A stretch of 64,000 bases of DNA from JAKQDH01 sp029558835 (GCA_035356615.1 DAOQSN010000002.1:186001-250000); one strand, 5' to 3'; numbered from the stretch's first letter, positions 1 through 8,253 are shown. Notes: generated from the sequence alone by a model not told the origin. A program made the numbers and translations.

Positions 1-327
1 CGGCACCCCTCCGCACAGGGGCAGCCCCTCGTCGAGAACTGCGCCGGAGAGCACCGTTTGAATCAAGTATGGATAACAGTCGGCAGGCGGCGCCTGCATG
101 TCCCACCACCTGGCATCCGCGCTCGTGGACGGGCCGAAGTACTGCATCGTGAGGCAGCGCGGCTCGGCCGCCACTCGGAACCTGATCTGCGACATGCCGT
201 CCAGTCTCGCCTGGCTGACGACGGCCGCGAGGAGCGCACGCGCCCGCACGGCCGAGGTCCTCGGATCCTGCCCACCCGCGGCCCAACAGATCTCCACCTC
301 GCCCGGTACGTCGATAAGCTCAAGCAT
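1..327 (-). CDS. Partial hypothetical protein, member of a tandem paralogue family
   Basis: The frame opens at an ATG at 327 and runs off the left edge; about 109 residues are visible and the C-terminus is missing. No family is recognised with certainty. Residues about 28-105 (a helix ending LDGMSQI, a beta-rich part with LTMQYF, then a helix with YPYLIQTVL) line up by eye with the middle of the proteins at 469-1377 and 1860-2351, giving three related genes within 2.4 kb on one strand. The pattern loosely recalls the small domain before the ATPase core of GspE/PilB secretion ATPases, but no Walker motifs are visible. Transcription would come from the right, from the same set of minus-strand genes. 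Confidence 0.6.
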   Translation of the reverse strand, partial: MLELIDVPGEVEICWAAGGQDPRTSAVRARALLAAVVSQARLDGMSQIRFRVAAEPRCLTMQYFGPSTSADARWWDMQAPPADCYPYLIQTVLSGAVLDEGLPLCGGVP

Positions 328-468
328 TGTCTACGCCCTCGGGTACGCACGGCCATCCGGGCGCCGGCTCTGCTGCCGCGATTGTCAACTCAGACACGCA
401 GCGGGGCAAGATGATCCCGCCAGCCGCCGCGCCCAAGCCCACGTATTTCGGGCGGACCAACGAGAACG

Positions 469-1377
469 TCACTGCTTCCGTCGCTTCGCGCGGCGCCCAC
501 GCCGCAGGACCACCGGCTCGTGCCCGTGCCGCGCGGCCTCTAACCCGACGCGACACCACTCGCCAGCCCCCAGCACAAACCAGACTCCCAGGACGATGTC
601 GAAGATGCCTCGTACCACGCCTCCGCCGACCCCGAACATCCTGAGCACACCGCCAATAACATACTGCCAGGCTATCATAACAATGAACATGGCGCACACG
701 GCCACGACGGACCACGACAGTAGCCGAGGCACTCGAGGTACAAACAATGCCCTGCACGCCCGACACCGCCGGGGCCGCCGCAGAATGAGCGTATGGGCCG
801 GCAACTCCCGGTTCCGCGCCCGCCGAACGTTCGCACTGCCGCACTCCGGGCATACCAATGTTCCTTTCCCGGGCGTTACCGCACGCGCTTCTGCGTCGGG
901 CCGCTTTCCCTTTATCCGCATCTCCGGCCGGTCGTCTCCGAAGTACAAGCGGACCTCGGCGTTGTCGGGGAGTATGGCCGTGAGCGCGATCTCACGGGAT
1001 CGGTGACGCACGTGCAACACACCCTCGCCGGGCGGCTTCGGGCACCCGACTCGGCGACGCAAGTCCGCCAGCACCTGGGCGGCAAAACACCCCGGCGCGG
1101 GATACAGCTCAAAATAGTCGAATCCGTCAGAACCCTCGCGACGGCGATATTGTACCAACCGGATGCAATCGTCCTCGGCGTCGTGGAACACATTCATCGC
1201 CACGGCCCGGTCGCTGATTACCTGCAGCAGGATCAGTTGCAGAAAGAGGAGCGTCATCTCCGGCGGCGTGGGTACCGGAGGGGCATTGACCTCCAGCTTA
1301 TCCATAGAGATCCCTGGCTCATCGAGGTCAATGCAGAGGTCCGTTTGGTGGTTGTCAGCCCGTTCGGAGTCGGTCAT
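469..1377 (-). CDS. Hypothetical membrane protein with zinc ribbon
   Basis: 302 residues from an ATG with GAGG about seven bases upstream. Residues 40-152 match the paralogues at 1-327 and 1860-2351; the clearest shared signature is a Y-F-x-D-D-R-P ending at residue 151. A zinc ribbon follows, with CPECG at 176-180 and CRAC at 205-208. Two probable membrane segments lie at about 219-241 and 250-272, and the tail is basic. The likely topology is a cytosolic paralogue domain and zinc ribbon tethered to the membrane. The role is unknown. The zinc ribbon plus membrane layout recurs in several neighbouring genes, as is common in Planctomycetota. Confidence 0.75.
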   Translation of the reverse strand: MTDSERADNHQTDLCIDLDEPGISMDKLEVNAPPVPTPPEMTLLFLQLILLQVISDRAVAMNVFHDAEDDCIRLVQYRRREGSDGFDYFELYPAPGCFAAQVLADLRRRVGCPKPPGEGVLHVRHRSREIALTAILPDNAEVRLYFGDDRPEMRIKGKRPDAEARAVTPGKGTLVCPECGSANVRRARNRELPAHTLILRRPRRCRACRALFVPRVPRLLSWSVVAVCAMFIVMIAWQYVIGGVLRMFGVGGGVVRGIFDIVLGVWFVLGAGEWCRVGLEAARHGHEPVVLRRGRRAKRRKQ

Positions 1378-1470
1378 GAACGTCCTCGCCGTCGCAATGG
1401 GCCCAACTCATCCTGTTTCACCCAGGCCGCCGCTCCAACGGGGCGACGCCGGACCAGGTACGCTCGCACC

Positions 1471-1593
1471 TCAGGTGAGCCCATCTTTTCCGAACCTGCC
1501 CTCCCAGCGGATATGGCATCCGGGACAGTCATAGGCGTAGGGATTGGATCCCTCCACGAACACAAGTCTCGCCCCACACCGAGGGCACCGCAC
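1471..1593 (-). CDS. Small zinc-ribbon protein
   Basis: About 40 residues, apparently starting at GTG. It contains CPRCGARL near residue 3 and CPGCHIRW near residue 26, two CxxC knuckles about 20 residues apart, which is the layout of a free-standing zinc ribbon. It lies 93 bases upstream of the 302-residue gene and just downstream of a 62-residue membrane protein, all on the same strand, so co-transcription is plausible. A start slightly upstream at another non-ATG codon cannot be excluded. No specific function can be assigned. Confidence 0.5.
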   Translation of the reverse strand: MRCPRCGARLVFVEGSNPYAYDCPGCHIRWEGRFGKDGLT

Positions 1594-1614
1594 CCGCCCA
1601 CGGCGGGTCGTAAC

Positions 1615-1803
1615 TCACACGATGCACAGCAGGCACGCCATGCCGAGCCAGTTCAGGTAACTGCGCCCTGCGTCAGTGAGCAAACGTATCACAAGGCAGA
1701 CCAGCGCCACGCCGCCCGCCGAGTAGATGACTACTCCGCGCCATGGTTCCCGCAGTTCCTCACGCCGCGGCTCAGTCGGCGCGGGCTTCTCCTCGTTGTC
1801 CAT
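1615..1803 (-). CDS. Small two-helix membrane protein
   Basis: 62 residues from an ATG preceded by GGAGG at eight bases, a good ribosome site. The first 22 residues are charged (many Glu, Arg and Pro). Two hydrophobic stretches follow at about 24-41 and 48-62, separated by a short polar loop with an Arg and an Asp. The protein ends directly after the second helix. It sits between the paralogue at 1860-2351 and the 40-residue zinc ribbon, probably in one transcript. The family is not recognised. Confidence 0.6.
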   Translation of the reverse strand: MDNEEKPAPTEPRREELREPWRGVVIYSAGGVALVCLVIRLLTDAGRSYLNWLGMACLLCIV

Positions 1804-1859
1804 GGTGCACGTCCTCCACCTGACACGAGTCGTCGCGGTGAGAGCAGTGTCGCTCTTTG

Positions 1860-2351
1860 CTACCTCCGTCGCAAGGGCGGGCGGTCATCCGTGAAGTAAA
1901 TGACCAGATCGTCCGGCGTATCCTGCACACAGGCCGCCCGGCGCCGGGTGCCCTGGTACACGTAGCGAAACACGCCCCGTTTCGCACCCGGCAACATGCC
2001 TGCCAGAGCCCGGATGCCTCTCGTGATCGCCCGATGGACACAGGGCGCGGGCGGCACGAGTTCCGTCCAGCCCGGCCGCCCGCTGCCTTCAGCGTCGAGA
2101 ACGCGGATCAACACCCGCATGGACTCGTCCTGCCGGTCCCACATGACATGGTACCCCGTCGCGCCGGACTCCAGGGCAAACCTCACATAGGGGGCAAGGA
2201 AGGCCAGGAACACCTGCGGCTCGAGCTTCACCGGCCGCGTCTCGTCGACATCCGGATCGTCGGCGGCCGTGTCCCACTCGAACTCCTGCTCCCGCACCCA
2301 CGCGGCATCCAGGTCCACTTCGCTCTTCCAGAGCCGGAGGTACTCGAGCAT
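1860..2351 (-). CDS. Hypothetical protein, third member of the tandem paralogue family
   Basis: 163 residues from the ATG at 2351. The frame stays open to 2462, but that upstream part translates a dispersed repeat (2405-2510), so the inner ATG is preferred. After an acidic N-terminal 45 residues it has a helix with FLAFLAPYV, a G-A-T-G-Y turn, a strand pair, a helix with HRAITRGIRALAGM, and an ending with Y-F-T-D-D-R-P. This matches the 302-residue protein at 469-1377, but without its zinc ribbon or membrane helices. It resembles the pre-ATPase domain of GspE-like proteins only in outline. Function unknown. Confidence 0.65.
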   Translation of the reverse strand: MLEYLRLWKSEVDLDAAWVREQEFEWDTAADDPDVDETRPVKLEPQVFLAFLAPYVRFALESGATGYHVMWDRQDESMRVLIRVLDAEGSGRPGWTELVPPAPCVHRAITRGIRALAGMLPGAKRGVFRYVYQGTRRRAACVQDTPDDLVIYFTDDRPPLRRR

Positions 2352-2404
2352 GCGTTGCGTCTCCGCCGCGTGCCAATCGCAGGCACCTGCTCCCGCCCGT
2401 CCGT

Positions 2405-2606
2405 GGCCCGAGTATACACCGCGGAGCCACGGAGAGCACAGAGAAGACTGAGTACTGAGCATCCATCCTTCCTCTCCGTGGTCTCAGTGCCTCCGTGGTG
2501 CAATAGACCGAACAGCTCCAGCCGCGGCCACTGCCCGACCGCCCCGAACGGCGACACCATCCCTCTCCCCTTGGGAGAGGGCAGGGTGAGGGCGCATCCG
2601 GCGGCG
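2405..2606. repeat. Two dispersed repeats between genes (ACGGAG type and CCCTCTCC type)
   Basis: The 335-base gap 2352-2686 contains an imperfect inverted pair built from GGAGCCACGGAGAGCAC and its complement GTCTCAGTGCCTCCGTGG (about 2415-2503), then a hairpin of CCCTCTCCCC and GGGAGAGGGC followed by AGGGTGAGGG (about 2562-2600). Both types recur elsewhere in the window (for example 9270-9385, 11040-11075 and 55620-55700). No gene is supported here. Confidence 0.75.
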
Positions 2607-2686
2607 ACCCCACCCCGCGTGTGAGACGCCGGTCACCGCCCGGCCGTTCGGTGCTACCCCTCGCTCTGGTTGGGCTGCCGTTGCTT

Positions 2687-3397
2687 CTAGCGCTCGCTCT
2701 TTGCAAACGCAGTGCCACACTCCGGGCAGCGCGGACTCGGAAGACCGCGCAGATCATACCCGCAACGTGCGCACTGACCGGGGCCATACACAGGCCAATA
2801 CCGCACGTGGGCCCACACCACACTACAGAGGATCAGGCCCGAGACTGCAAAGAGGCAAAGCCCGGTCACTGGCGCGGCGGCAAGTGCAACGACCAGGGCA
2901 GACCTCACCTGTCCTCGGAAGACGCACACTAGGTTCACACACCCAACTGCGACCCAGGAGGCTGACGCGGTACCTGTTGTACGTATGACGAGCTTGTAGC
3001 TACGCAACGGCCATGCGCTGGCGGCGAGACCGGCAAGGTACACCAGGAGAAGCACTGCTGACCAGATCGGCCACGCGCGGCCCAGCCAACGCCATGCGAC
3101 CGGCGACAGCAGCACTCCGCCAAGGGAAACGACGAACCCCCAGCCGCTGGCCGCTACGCAGCGATGACCAGCAAGAAAAGCAGACACGCCTCGCAGAGCC
3201 CGCAGCGCCTTCGGCCCTCCGTCCCCCTCGGCCCCATCGCGGTCGTCCCAGCGCAACTGGCGGCGTTCCGCTTCGCGCTGAATCACCGGAAACACGCCGG
3301 CTTCAAGGCTGTCGGCGTTGCGCAGCGCCCGGACAACCTCGGAGTCAGGGGCTGTTCGCCATGCTTGCTCCAGGCGGGCTAGGTCGCCGCGGCTCAC
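2687..3397 (-). CDS. Multi-pass membrane protein with C-terminal CGYDLRG zinc ribbon
   Basis: 236 residues. The start is a GTG whose GTGA overlaps the stop of the upstream 70-residue gene, so translation is probably coupled. After about 75 charged residues come roughly five hydrophobic segments between about 85 and 205. The C-terminus carries the planctomycete zinc-ribbon signature with CARCGYDLRG and CPECG (about 211-230). No enzyme motif is seen. The pair coiled-coil protein plus membrane zinc ribbon directly follows an Rhs fragment on the same strand, a position where immunity genes of Rhs toxins often lie. Such zinc-ribbon genes are very common in this phylum, so that reading is speculative. 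Confidence 0.75.
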   Translation of the reverse strand: MSRGDLARLEQAWRTAPDSEVVRALRNADSLEAGVFPVIQREAERRQLRWDDRDGAEGDGGPKALRALRGVSAFLAGHRCVAASGWGFVVSLGGVLLSPVAWRWLGRAWPIWSAVLLLVYLAGLAASAWPLRSYKLVIRTTGTASASWVAVGCVNLVCVFRGQVRSALVVALAAAPVTGLCLFAVSGLILCSVVWAHVRYWPVYGPGQCARCGYDLRGLPSPRCPECGTAFAKSER

Positions 3398-3606
3398 TTG
3401 TCAGCCTCCGCACCCGGCTTATCGTCACTCGGCGGCGGCAACAGGCGTTCCCAGCGATCCAGTATGAGGTCGAAGCGTCGCGCCTGTTGTTCCCACTTGT
3501 CCAGCAGAGCGGCATAGCGCCTGTCGTGCTCCTCCCCTCTCTTGATTGCCTCGTCAGCGGCGTCGAGCTGCCTTTGATATGCCTCATTCTGCTGCTGGAT
3601 CACCAT
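3394..3606 (-). CDS. Small predicted coiled-coil protein
   Basis: 70 residues from an ATG. It is almost entirely helical and charged, with heptad-like spacing (EAYQRQLDAADEAI and then RRYAALLDKWEQQ) and a proline-rich tail. It overlaps the next gene by four bases (GTGA). Its start codon lies within bases that also form the end of the upstream Rhs fragment, so it sits exactly where the Rhs homology stops. Function unknown; it may be a partner of the membrane zinc-ribbon protein it is coupled to. Confidence 0.6.
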   Translation of the reverse strand: MVIQQQNEAYQRQLDAADEAIKRGEEHDRRYAALLDKWEQQARRFDLILDRWERLLPPPSDDKPGAEADK

Positions 3607-4280
3607 GAGTTAACGCTCATCCTCGGCGCCTCCAGGTCGTAATGGTACTCCGTCGTGAGCACCTGCCCCTGCCCGTCCGTGGTCGTCTTGACGGTGCGGT
3701 TGCCCACCTGGTCGTAGGCGTAGACGTGGTGGTAGTCGGTGAGCATGCCGCCCTGCCGCGTCCGCCACTCGGAAAGCAGCCGCCCGCGGTCGTCATAGCC
3801 GAACGCCGTGGTGCCCACCACCCCGCCGGCGTCGGATTCCACCCTCACCCCTACCCCTCTCCCTGCGAGGGAGAGGGGTCACCCACCGCCGCCGGTGTTG
3901 CCGTTGTAGCCACCGCCACCCCCATGGGGTTGGTCAAACGCCTACACCGTCTAAACCCCTCGCCCCCTTTGGGGGAGAGGGCAGGGTGAGGGGGTCGGCG
4001 CGACGCCCTCATGCCCCGGGCGCCGCTCAATCTCCGCCACCCGCCCGGCCACGTCGTAGGTGTACTGCGTGGTGGGCCCGTTGCCCAACGTGACCGTGTG
4101 CACGCGGTTGTCGTCGTAGTACGTGTACGTGGCCGTCATGACGGGGTCACCCTGCTGCGGTCCCCGCCGATAATACTCCACCCGCCCGGCCAAGTCCAGC
4201 CGGACGGAGGTCACCAGCCCATCCGGCCCCGTGCGGGTATACTCCCCCGCGGCATCGTTGTAGGCGTAGGTAAACGTGCG
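3600..4280 (-). pseudogene. Rhs/YD-repeat gene fragment (5' and 3' truncated)
   Basis: Reading leftward, Rhs-type YD repeats (FTYAYNDAAGEY, then YTYYDDNRVHTVTLGNG, then YTYDVAGRVAEIE) run from about 4280 to 4005, stop inside a CCCTCTCC-type repeat, and resume at about 3845 with TTAFGYDDRGRLLSEW, ending at about 3625. Between the two repeats lies a Gly-rich segment (FDQPHGGGGG...). The segment duplicates 6490-7150 at high identity, including both repeats. It lacks the Rhs core and a C-terminal tip and has no start of its own, so it is a dead partial copy. Confidence 0.85.
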
Positions 4281-4435
4281 CCCTACGCTCGCCCCGAGGT
4301 CACGCGTAAGCCCGGGCGTACAGGCCGCGCAGGCAAGTTCCCTACAGACGCGCGTGCGGGACCGCAAGTACGTGGAGGACGGGGCTCCGTCAGAAGGCGT
4401 CGCTTCGTCCCGGCAAATCAGATGCGCCGCGATTC

Positions 4436-4942
4436 TCAGTCTTGGCTAGCGCCCGCCTGCAGCTTTCGGCCTTCCTCCAGCAGGCTGCCACACTCGGGAC
4501 AGCGGGTTTCGGAAGCGCGCACATCATAGCCGCAGGTGACACACAACTGATGTCCGTCTGCGTTGAGTCCCAACCTAAGATACCTAGTGAGCGCGTGGCG
4601 AAGAAACCACGCCCTGCCGAGACCTACCACCACACCCGCCAAACCCCAAAGCGACGCGCGAACGAGGACGTGCGCCTCACCGAACTGCGGGCGGGTGGTG
4701 CGTACCACCACCAGCGCGCACAGGACATACACCACCAACAACCCAGATCCTAACCCGAACCTGCGCCAACTGATTCCAGGCTGCAGGCTTGCCTGCCGCA
4801 GAGCCTCCTTCCTTGCCGCGAGGGTACCAAAGTGTCGCAGGTCAGGAAACAAGTGCAAGGCGCAGTACTGGGCCACATGCTCGCCCAGCAGGCCGCAGAA
4901 ACCTGCCACCGCAGCGAAAACAAAGAACTCTCGGTCAAACAT
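4436..4942 (-). CDS. Membrane protein with C-terminal zinc ribbon
   Basis: 168 residues from an ATG. A hydrophobic segment lies near the N-terminus (about 6-22), followed by an amphipathic region and two more hydrophobic segments (about 64-82 and 93-112). The zinc ribbon CVTCGYDVRA with CPECG sits at about 134-153, then a short polar tail. It lies downstream of the large Rhs gene on the same strand (gap about 345 bases), and like the gene at 2687-3397 it follows an Rhs copy. Function unknown. Confidence 0.7.
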   Translation of the reverse strand: MFDREFFVFAAVAGFCGLLGEHVAQYCALHLFPDLRHFGTLAARKEALRQASLQPGISWRRFGLGSGLLVVYVLCALVVVRTTRPQFGEAHVLVRASLWGLAGVVVGLGRAWFLRHALTRYLRLGLNADGHQLCVTCGYDVRASETRCPECGSLLEEGRKLQAGASQD

Positions 4943-5286
4943 GCCAACTGCTCGTTCCCGCAGCGCCCGGGCGGATCAATGCGACTTTCCCCACAGGCTT
5001 ATCTCGACTGCCCACGACTGCAGAGTACGCCGGGCGCTGGAGACGCGCCGCACACCTGGCTAGGTCCGGGCTGAGCCCCGCCGCGCGGGCGGCGGGCGTC
5101 TGTCCGATCTGCCTTCGCATACCCCGCACCCCAGATTGCCGTACCTCGGAGCGTAGGAGAAAAGCACTCCGCGCTCGCAAGTCGCTCAAGGAAACACCGT
5201 ACTTCCCGCTTGCCTTCTGGCTTCGGCCCGTCCTCCGGTGCGTTTGCTACTCGATTTTTCGACGGCGACGCAGTCGCACCGTCGCG
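4943..5286. other. Intergenic, no feature seen
   Basis: The 344 bases between the 168-residue zinc-ribbon gene and the Rhs C-terminal gene hold no convincing reading frame, RNA or repeat copy. The open frames here have the composition of non-coding GC-rich sequence. Confidence 0.5.
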
Positions 5287-6717
5287 TTACAACTCCCGCC
5301 ACCATTCTATAATCTTGTCAGAAGCACCCGTAGCCTTGTCCACAACCGCACCGCCGATCGTACTGCCTACCCATTTGAGGACGCTCCATATCTGCTTGTG
5401 ATACCTCTCGACGAAACGAATGCCCCCGTACGCAGCGGCGTCCGCAAGGTAAACGACGTCTATCGCTGCGAGGTAAGCGACTGCGATAGCCCCAACAGCT
5501 ACCCCCGTGAAGCACGCAGCCGTGAACATGATCTCCGCTTCTGTTCTGTCCACGAGCATCTGAGCTGCCTCTTCCGGCGATTTCCCCATAGCGCGAAGGC
5601 CGTTGTACTCCGCCTGCATCTGGAGTGCCCCGAGTGGGTAGGTCCCGTTCGGGTCCACGGCGCTGGTTGGTCTCACCCTGCCGTATGCATACACATTCAG
5701 TCCGCCGAAGATGCCGATCGGGTCGCGTTGGAGGAAGCGGCCTATCGAGGGGTCGTAGTAGCGGTGGCCGACGTGCAGGTACGGGAAGTCGGCTCCGCCT
5801 GCACCTTGGACATCGTCGGCTTGGTAGCCCCAGGCGCCCGCATACCCATACCGATGGTTGGCACCGCTGATGGGCTCGCCGAAGGCCGTGTAGACGGACT
5901 CAGTGCCGGGCGAAACCTCGCCGGCCGGGCCGCTCAGCAGTCGCGTCGTGCCGATCAGGTCGCCGTGGTAGTAGCTCGTCGAGGCGCCGCCGGCCCCCGC
6001 CCACGGGTCCACCGTCCCGATGCCCAGCTCGAACGAACGAAGGGGCGAGACGCTGCCGCCGCTCACCGTGTAGTCCCCGTAGGGCTCGTCACCGTCGTAG
6101 TCCGTCCAGGTGCTCGACAGCACCTGCGACGGATTGCCCGGGTTCAACGCCCGGTTCAGGTACCGCTCCCGGGCCCCATCATACCGGAACTCGCGGATGA
6201 ACGTCACGGCGTACTGCGTCGGGGGCGACTGCCCGTCCCACTGCCACTTCTCACCCATCACATACGCCACGGCCTGGAGGTTCTGGGCGTACACGAACCG
6301 CTTCGCTTCGTACCATTCCGAACCCACGGCCTTCGTCACCACCCGCTCGATATTCCCCAGCGGGATGTCCGTCACGCCCGACCGCTTCGTCACGTAGTAA
6401 TACCACGTCGTGGACACCAGTGCCCGCGGCGTCTGCAACTCGTCGAAAGTCTCGGCATACATCAGCCGGTTGTTGTTGCTGCCGTAGGTGGCCGGCGCCT
6501 CCACGTCGTAATGGTACTCCGTCGTGAGCACCTGCCCCTGCCCGTCGGTGGTCGTCTTGACGGTGCGGTTGCCCACCTGGTCGTAGGCGTAGACGTAGTG
6601 GTAGTCGGTGAGCATACCCCCGTCCCGCGTCCGCCACTCGGAAAGCAGCCGCCCGCGGTCGTCATAGGTGAAGGCCGTGGTGCCCACCACCCCGCCGGCG
6701 TCGGATTCCACCCTCAC
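5287..6717 (-). CDS. Rhs/YD-repeat protein, C-terminal part with core domain and membrane-type tip
   Basis: 476 residues. The only in-frame start is a GTG inside a dispersed repeat, so this is the 3' part of a longer gene whose upstream part is the separate frame at 6820-7150. YD repeats (TTAFTYDDRGRL, YHYVYAYDQVGNRTV) lead into the Rhs core at about 325-365, with YYDPSIGRFLQRDPIG and AVDPNGTYPLG. After the core, a tip of about 115 residues contains one strong membrane segment (FTGVAVGAIAVAYLAAI) and a helical amphipathic end. In polymorphic toxins this tip is the variable toxin; here it matches no toxin I recognise. Without a signal sequence or an intact 5' end the gene may be inactive. Confidence 0.8.
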   Translation of the reverse strand: MRVESDAGGVVGTTAFTYDDRGRLLSEWRTRDGGMLTDYHYVYAYDQVGNRTVKTTTDGQGQVLTTEYHYDVEAPATYGSNNNRLMYAETFDELQTPRALVSTTWYYYVTKRSGVTDIPLGNIERVVTKAVGSEWYEAKRFVYAQNLQAVAYVMGEKWQWDGQSPPTQYAVTFIREFRYDGARERYLNRALNPGNPSQVLSSTWTDYDGDEPYGDYTVSGGSVSPLRSFELGIGTVDPWAGAGGASTSYYHGDLIGTTRLLSGPAGEVSPGTESVYTAFGEPISGANHRYGYAGAWGYQADDVQGAGGADFPYLHVGHRYYDPSIGRFLQRDPIGIFGGLNVYAYGRVRPTSAVDPNGTYPLGALQMQAEYNGLRAMGKSPEEAAQMLVDRTEAEIMFTAACFTGVAVGAIAVAYLAAIDVVYLADAAAYGGIRFVERYHKQIWSVLKWVGSTIGGAVVDKATGASDKIIEWWREL

Positions 6718-6819
6718 CCCTACCCCTCTCCCTGCGAGGGAGAGGGGTCACCCACCGCCGCCGGTGTTGCCGTTGTAGCCACCGCCACCCCCATGGGGTT
6801 GGTCAAACGCCTACACCGT

Positions 6820-7150
6820 CTAAACCCCTCGCCCCCTTTGGGGGAGAGGGCAGGGTGAGGGGGTCGGCGCGACGCCCTCATGCCCCGGGCGCCGCTCAAT
6901 CTCCGCCACCCGCCCGGCCACGTCGTAGGTGTACTGCGTGGTGCCCCCGTTGCCCAGCGTGACCGTGTGCACGCGGTTGTCGTCGTAATACGTGTACGTG
7001 GCCGTCATGACGGGGTCACCCTGCACCGGACCCCGCCGATAATACTCCACCCGCCCGCCCACGTCCAGCCGGACGGAGGTCACCATCCCATCCGGCCCCG
7101 TCCGGCTATACTCCCCGGCGGCGTCGTTGTAGCTGTAGGTAAACGCGCGG
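6820..7150 (-). pseudogene. Upstream part of the interrupted Rhs gene
   Basis: YD-repeat coding sequence (FTYSYNDAAGEY, YTYYDDNRVHTVTLGNGG, YTYDVAGRVAEIE) ends in stop codons inside a CCCTCTCC-type repeat at about 6833-6872. About 50 bases of Gly-rich coding sequence and a second repeat (about 6708-6750) separate it from the rest of the gene at 6717. Its 5' end is cut near 7150, just before the REPIN-like repeat at 7215. The same arrangement occurs at 3845-4280. Confidence 0.8.
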
Positions 7151-7214
7151 GCCAGATTCGTCCCGGACTCGTCGGTCTGAGCAACTCCACACTGTACCGA
7201 AGCTGAGAGCCAAC

Positions 7215-7333
7215 GGGTGGCATGGCCAAGCGCAGCGCCGCCATGCTTGTTTGTGGCAAGATGGTCAGTCGCCACAAGAGCATGCCGGCCTGCCTGTCGG
7301 CAGACAGGCACCTTCGGCTTGGGCATGCTACCC
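7215..7333. repeat. REPIN-like repeat, family A
   Basis: Two hairpin arms face each other: GGGTGGCATGGCCAAGC ... GCCGCCATGC on the left and GCATGCCGGC ... GGCTTGGGCATGCTACCC on the right. Each arm is itself a hairpin (GCATGGC/GCCATGC and GCATGCC/GGGCATGC). This copy has about 18 extra bases in the right arm, including a small palindrome (TGCCTGTCGGCAGACAGGCA). Other copies are at 8511, 9424, 16645, 21601 and 47877. Confidence 0.85.
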
Positions 7334-7373
7334 TGTCTGCCGGTGGCGTGGTTCCCTGTAGGCGCTCGGTGGT

Positions 7374-7835
7374 TCAGTCCGTTTGATCGCGTCCTCGTCG
7401 CGCTGCATTACGCGGCCAGGTGAAGAACGGTTTCTCCAGGCGCTCCCACAACCGTCGCAGTGCCTCAAGCGTGTACGCGGTCCCGCACTCGGGGCAATTG
7501 CCCGCGTCGGGGAGCCCTGTCAACAGATAGCCGCACTCCGGACACACGCGATACTCCGCCGCCCGGGCCTTCGCCGCAAACCGGCGTATGTCACGCCCCT
7601 GGTAGTATAGCCCGATCGGAAAGCTCAACTGCATGAACAGTGCAAACACAGCGGTGAGCCTGGGCGCGAATCTCCACGTGAGGACCAGGCCGACCACGGT
7701 CACAACGAGAATGCCGGCTGCCAGCAACAACCCCCGCTTACGCCGGCGCAGCCGCAGTGCCCGCGGCGTTTCGCCGAACCTGGCCGCGGTGACCGGCAGA
7801 GCGGTTAGATGTCCCCGCGAATCAGGACGCCTCAT
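7374..7835 (-). CDS. Membrane protein with zinc ribbon
   Basis: 153 residues from the ATG at 7835; the longer open frame upstream belongs to the overlapping neighbour. Two hydrophobic segments lie at about 38-58 and 63-80, followed by a zinc ribbon with CPECGYLLTG and CPECG (about 102-122) and a basic amphipathic tail. Its start lies inside the end of the gene at 7822-8253, an overlap of 14 bases, so the two are probably translated together. Function unknown. Confidence 0.7.
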   Translation of the reverse strand: MRRPDSRGHLTALPVTAARFGETPRALRLRRRKRGLLLAAGILVVTVVGLVLTWRFAPRLTAVFALFMQLSFPIGLYYQGRDIRRFAAKARAAEYRVCPECGYLLTGLPDAGNCPECGTAYTLEALRRLWERLEKPFFTWPRNAARRGRDQTD

Positions 7836-8253
7836 CCGACTTCGGCCTCCGCGGACTCGCGCGAAGATGCGATGCCTGCGCCGCGAAGCGCCGGTACCTG
7901 CGCGGGAGTTTCCAGCCGCACTCCGGGCAGACGCCGGAGACATTCCCTTGCAGGCAGTACCCACACCGGGCGCACCGGTCAAGCGGTGCCCGACACTCGC
8001 GAGAGCCGGCGTAAACACCCCCACACTTGAGGCACTTCCTCTTTAACGCCACGAGCGGCGGATCCCAGATGCCGTCAAGCCCAATCACTGCAAGCCCGAC
8101 GAAGAACGCCGCGATGGCCAGGTCCACACAGAGACGAGCAGCGTTCTCGATACTCCGGACGACCCGCATGTGCGCCGCGGACCTGCAACGCGGGCATCTC
8201 GCCGGCGTGATCCCCAACCGGGAACGCCACGAACGTGCTTGCCAGTCCTCCAC
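7822..8253 (-). CDS. Protein with two zinc ribbons and a membrane segment
   Basis: About 143 residues, probably starting at GTG 8253. CPRC near residue 20 forms a first knuckle. A hydrophobic segment (AAFFVGLAVIGL, about 45-63) follows. Then come CLKCG, a further Cys, CARCGYCLQG and CPECG between about 75 and 118. The Cys-dense C-terminal half suggests two metal sites. It overlaps the next gene by 14 bases. The start is uncertain because no ATG is available before the first CxxC. Confidence 0.6.
   Translation of the reverse strand: MEDWQARSWRSRLGITPARCPRCRSAAHMRVVRSIENAARLCVDLAIAAFFVGLAVIGLDGIWDPPLVALKRKCLKCGGVYAGSRECRAPLDRCARCGYCLQGNVSGVCPECGWKLPRRYRRFAAQASHLRASPRRPKSDEAS

Noticed and set aside
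4935..5189. Minus-strand frame of 84 codons between the zinc-ribbon gene and Rhs
   Set aside because: Arg/Ala-rich composition typical of non-coding GC-rich sequence; no motif and no ribosome site.
4789..6858. Plus-strand frame of about 690 codons opposite the Rhs gene
   Set aside because: It runs across an intergenic region, an Rhs gene and a repeat; its content is the antisense of YD repeats.
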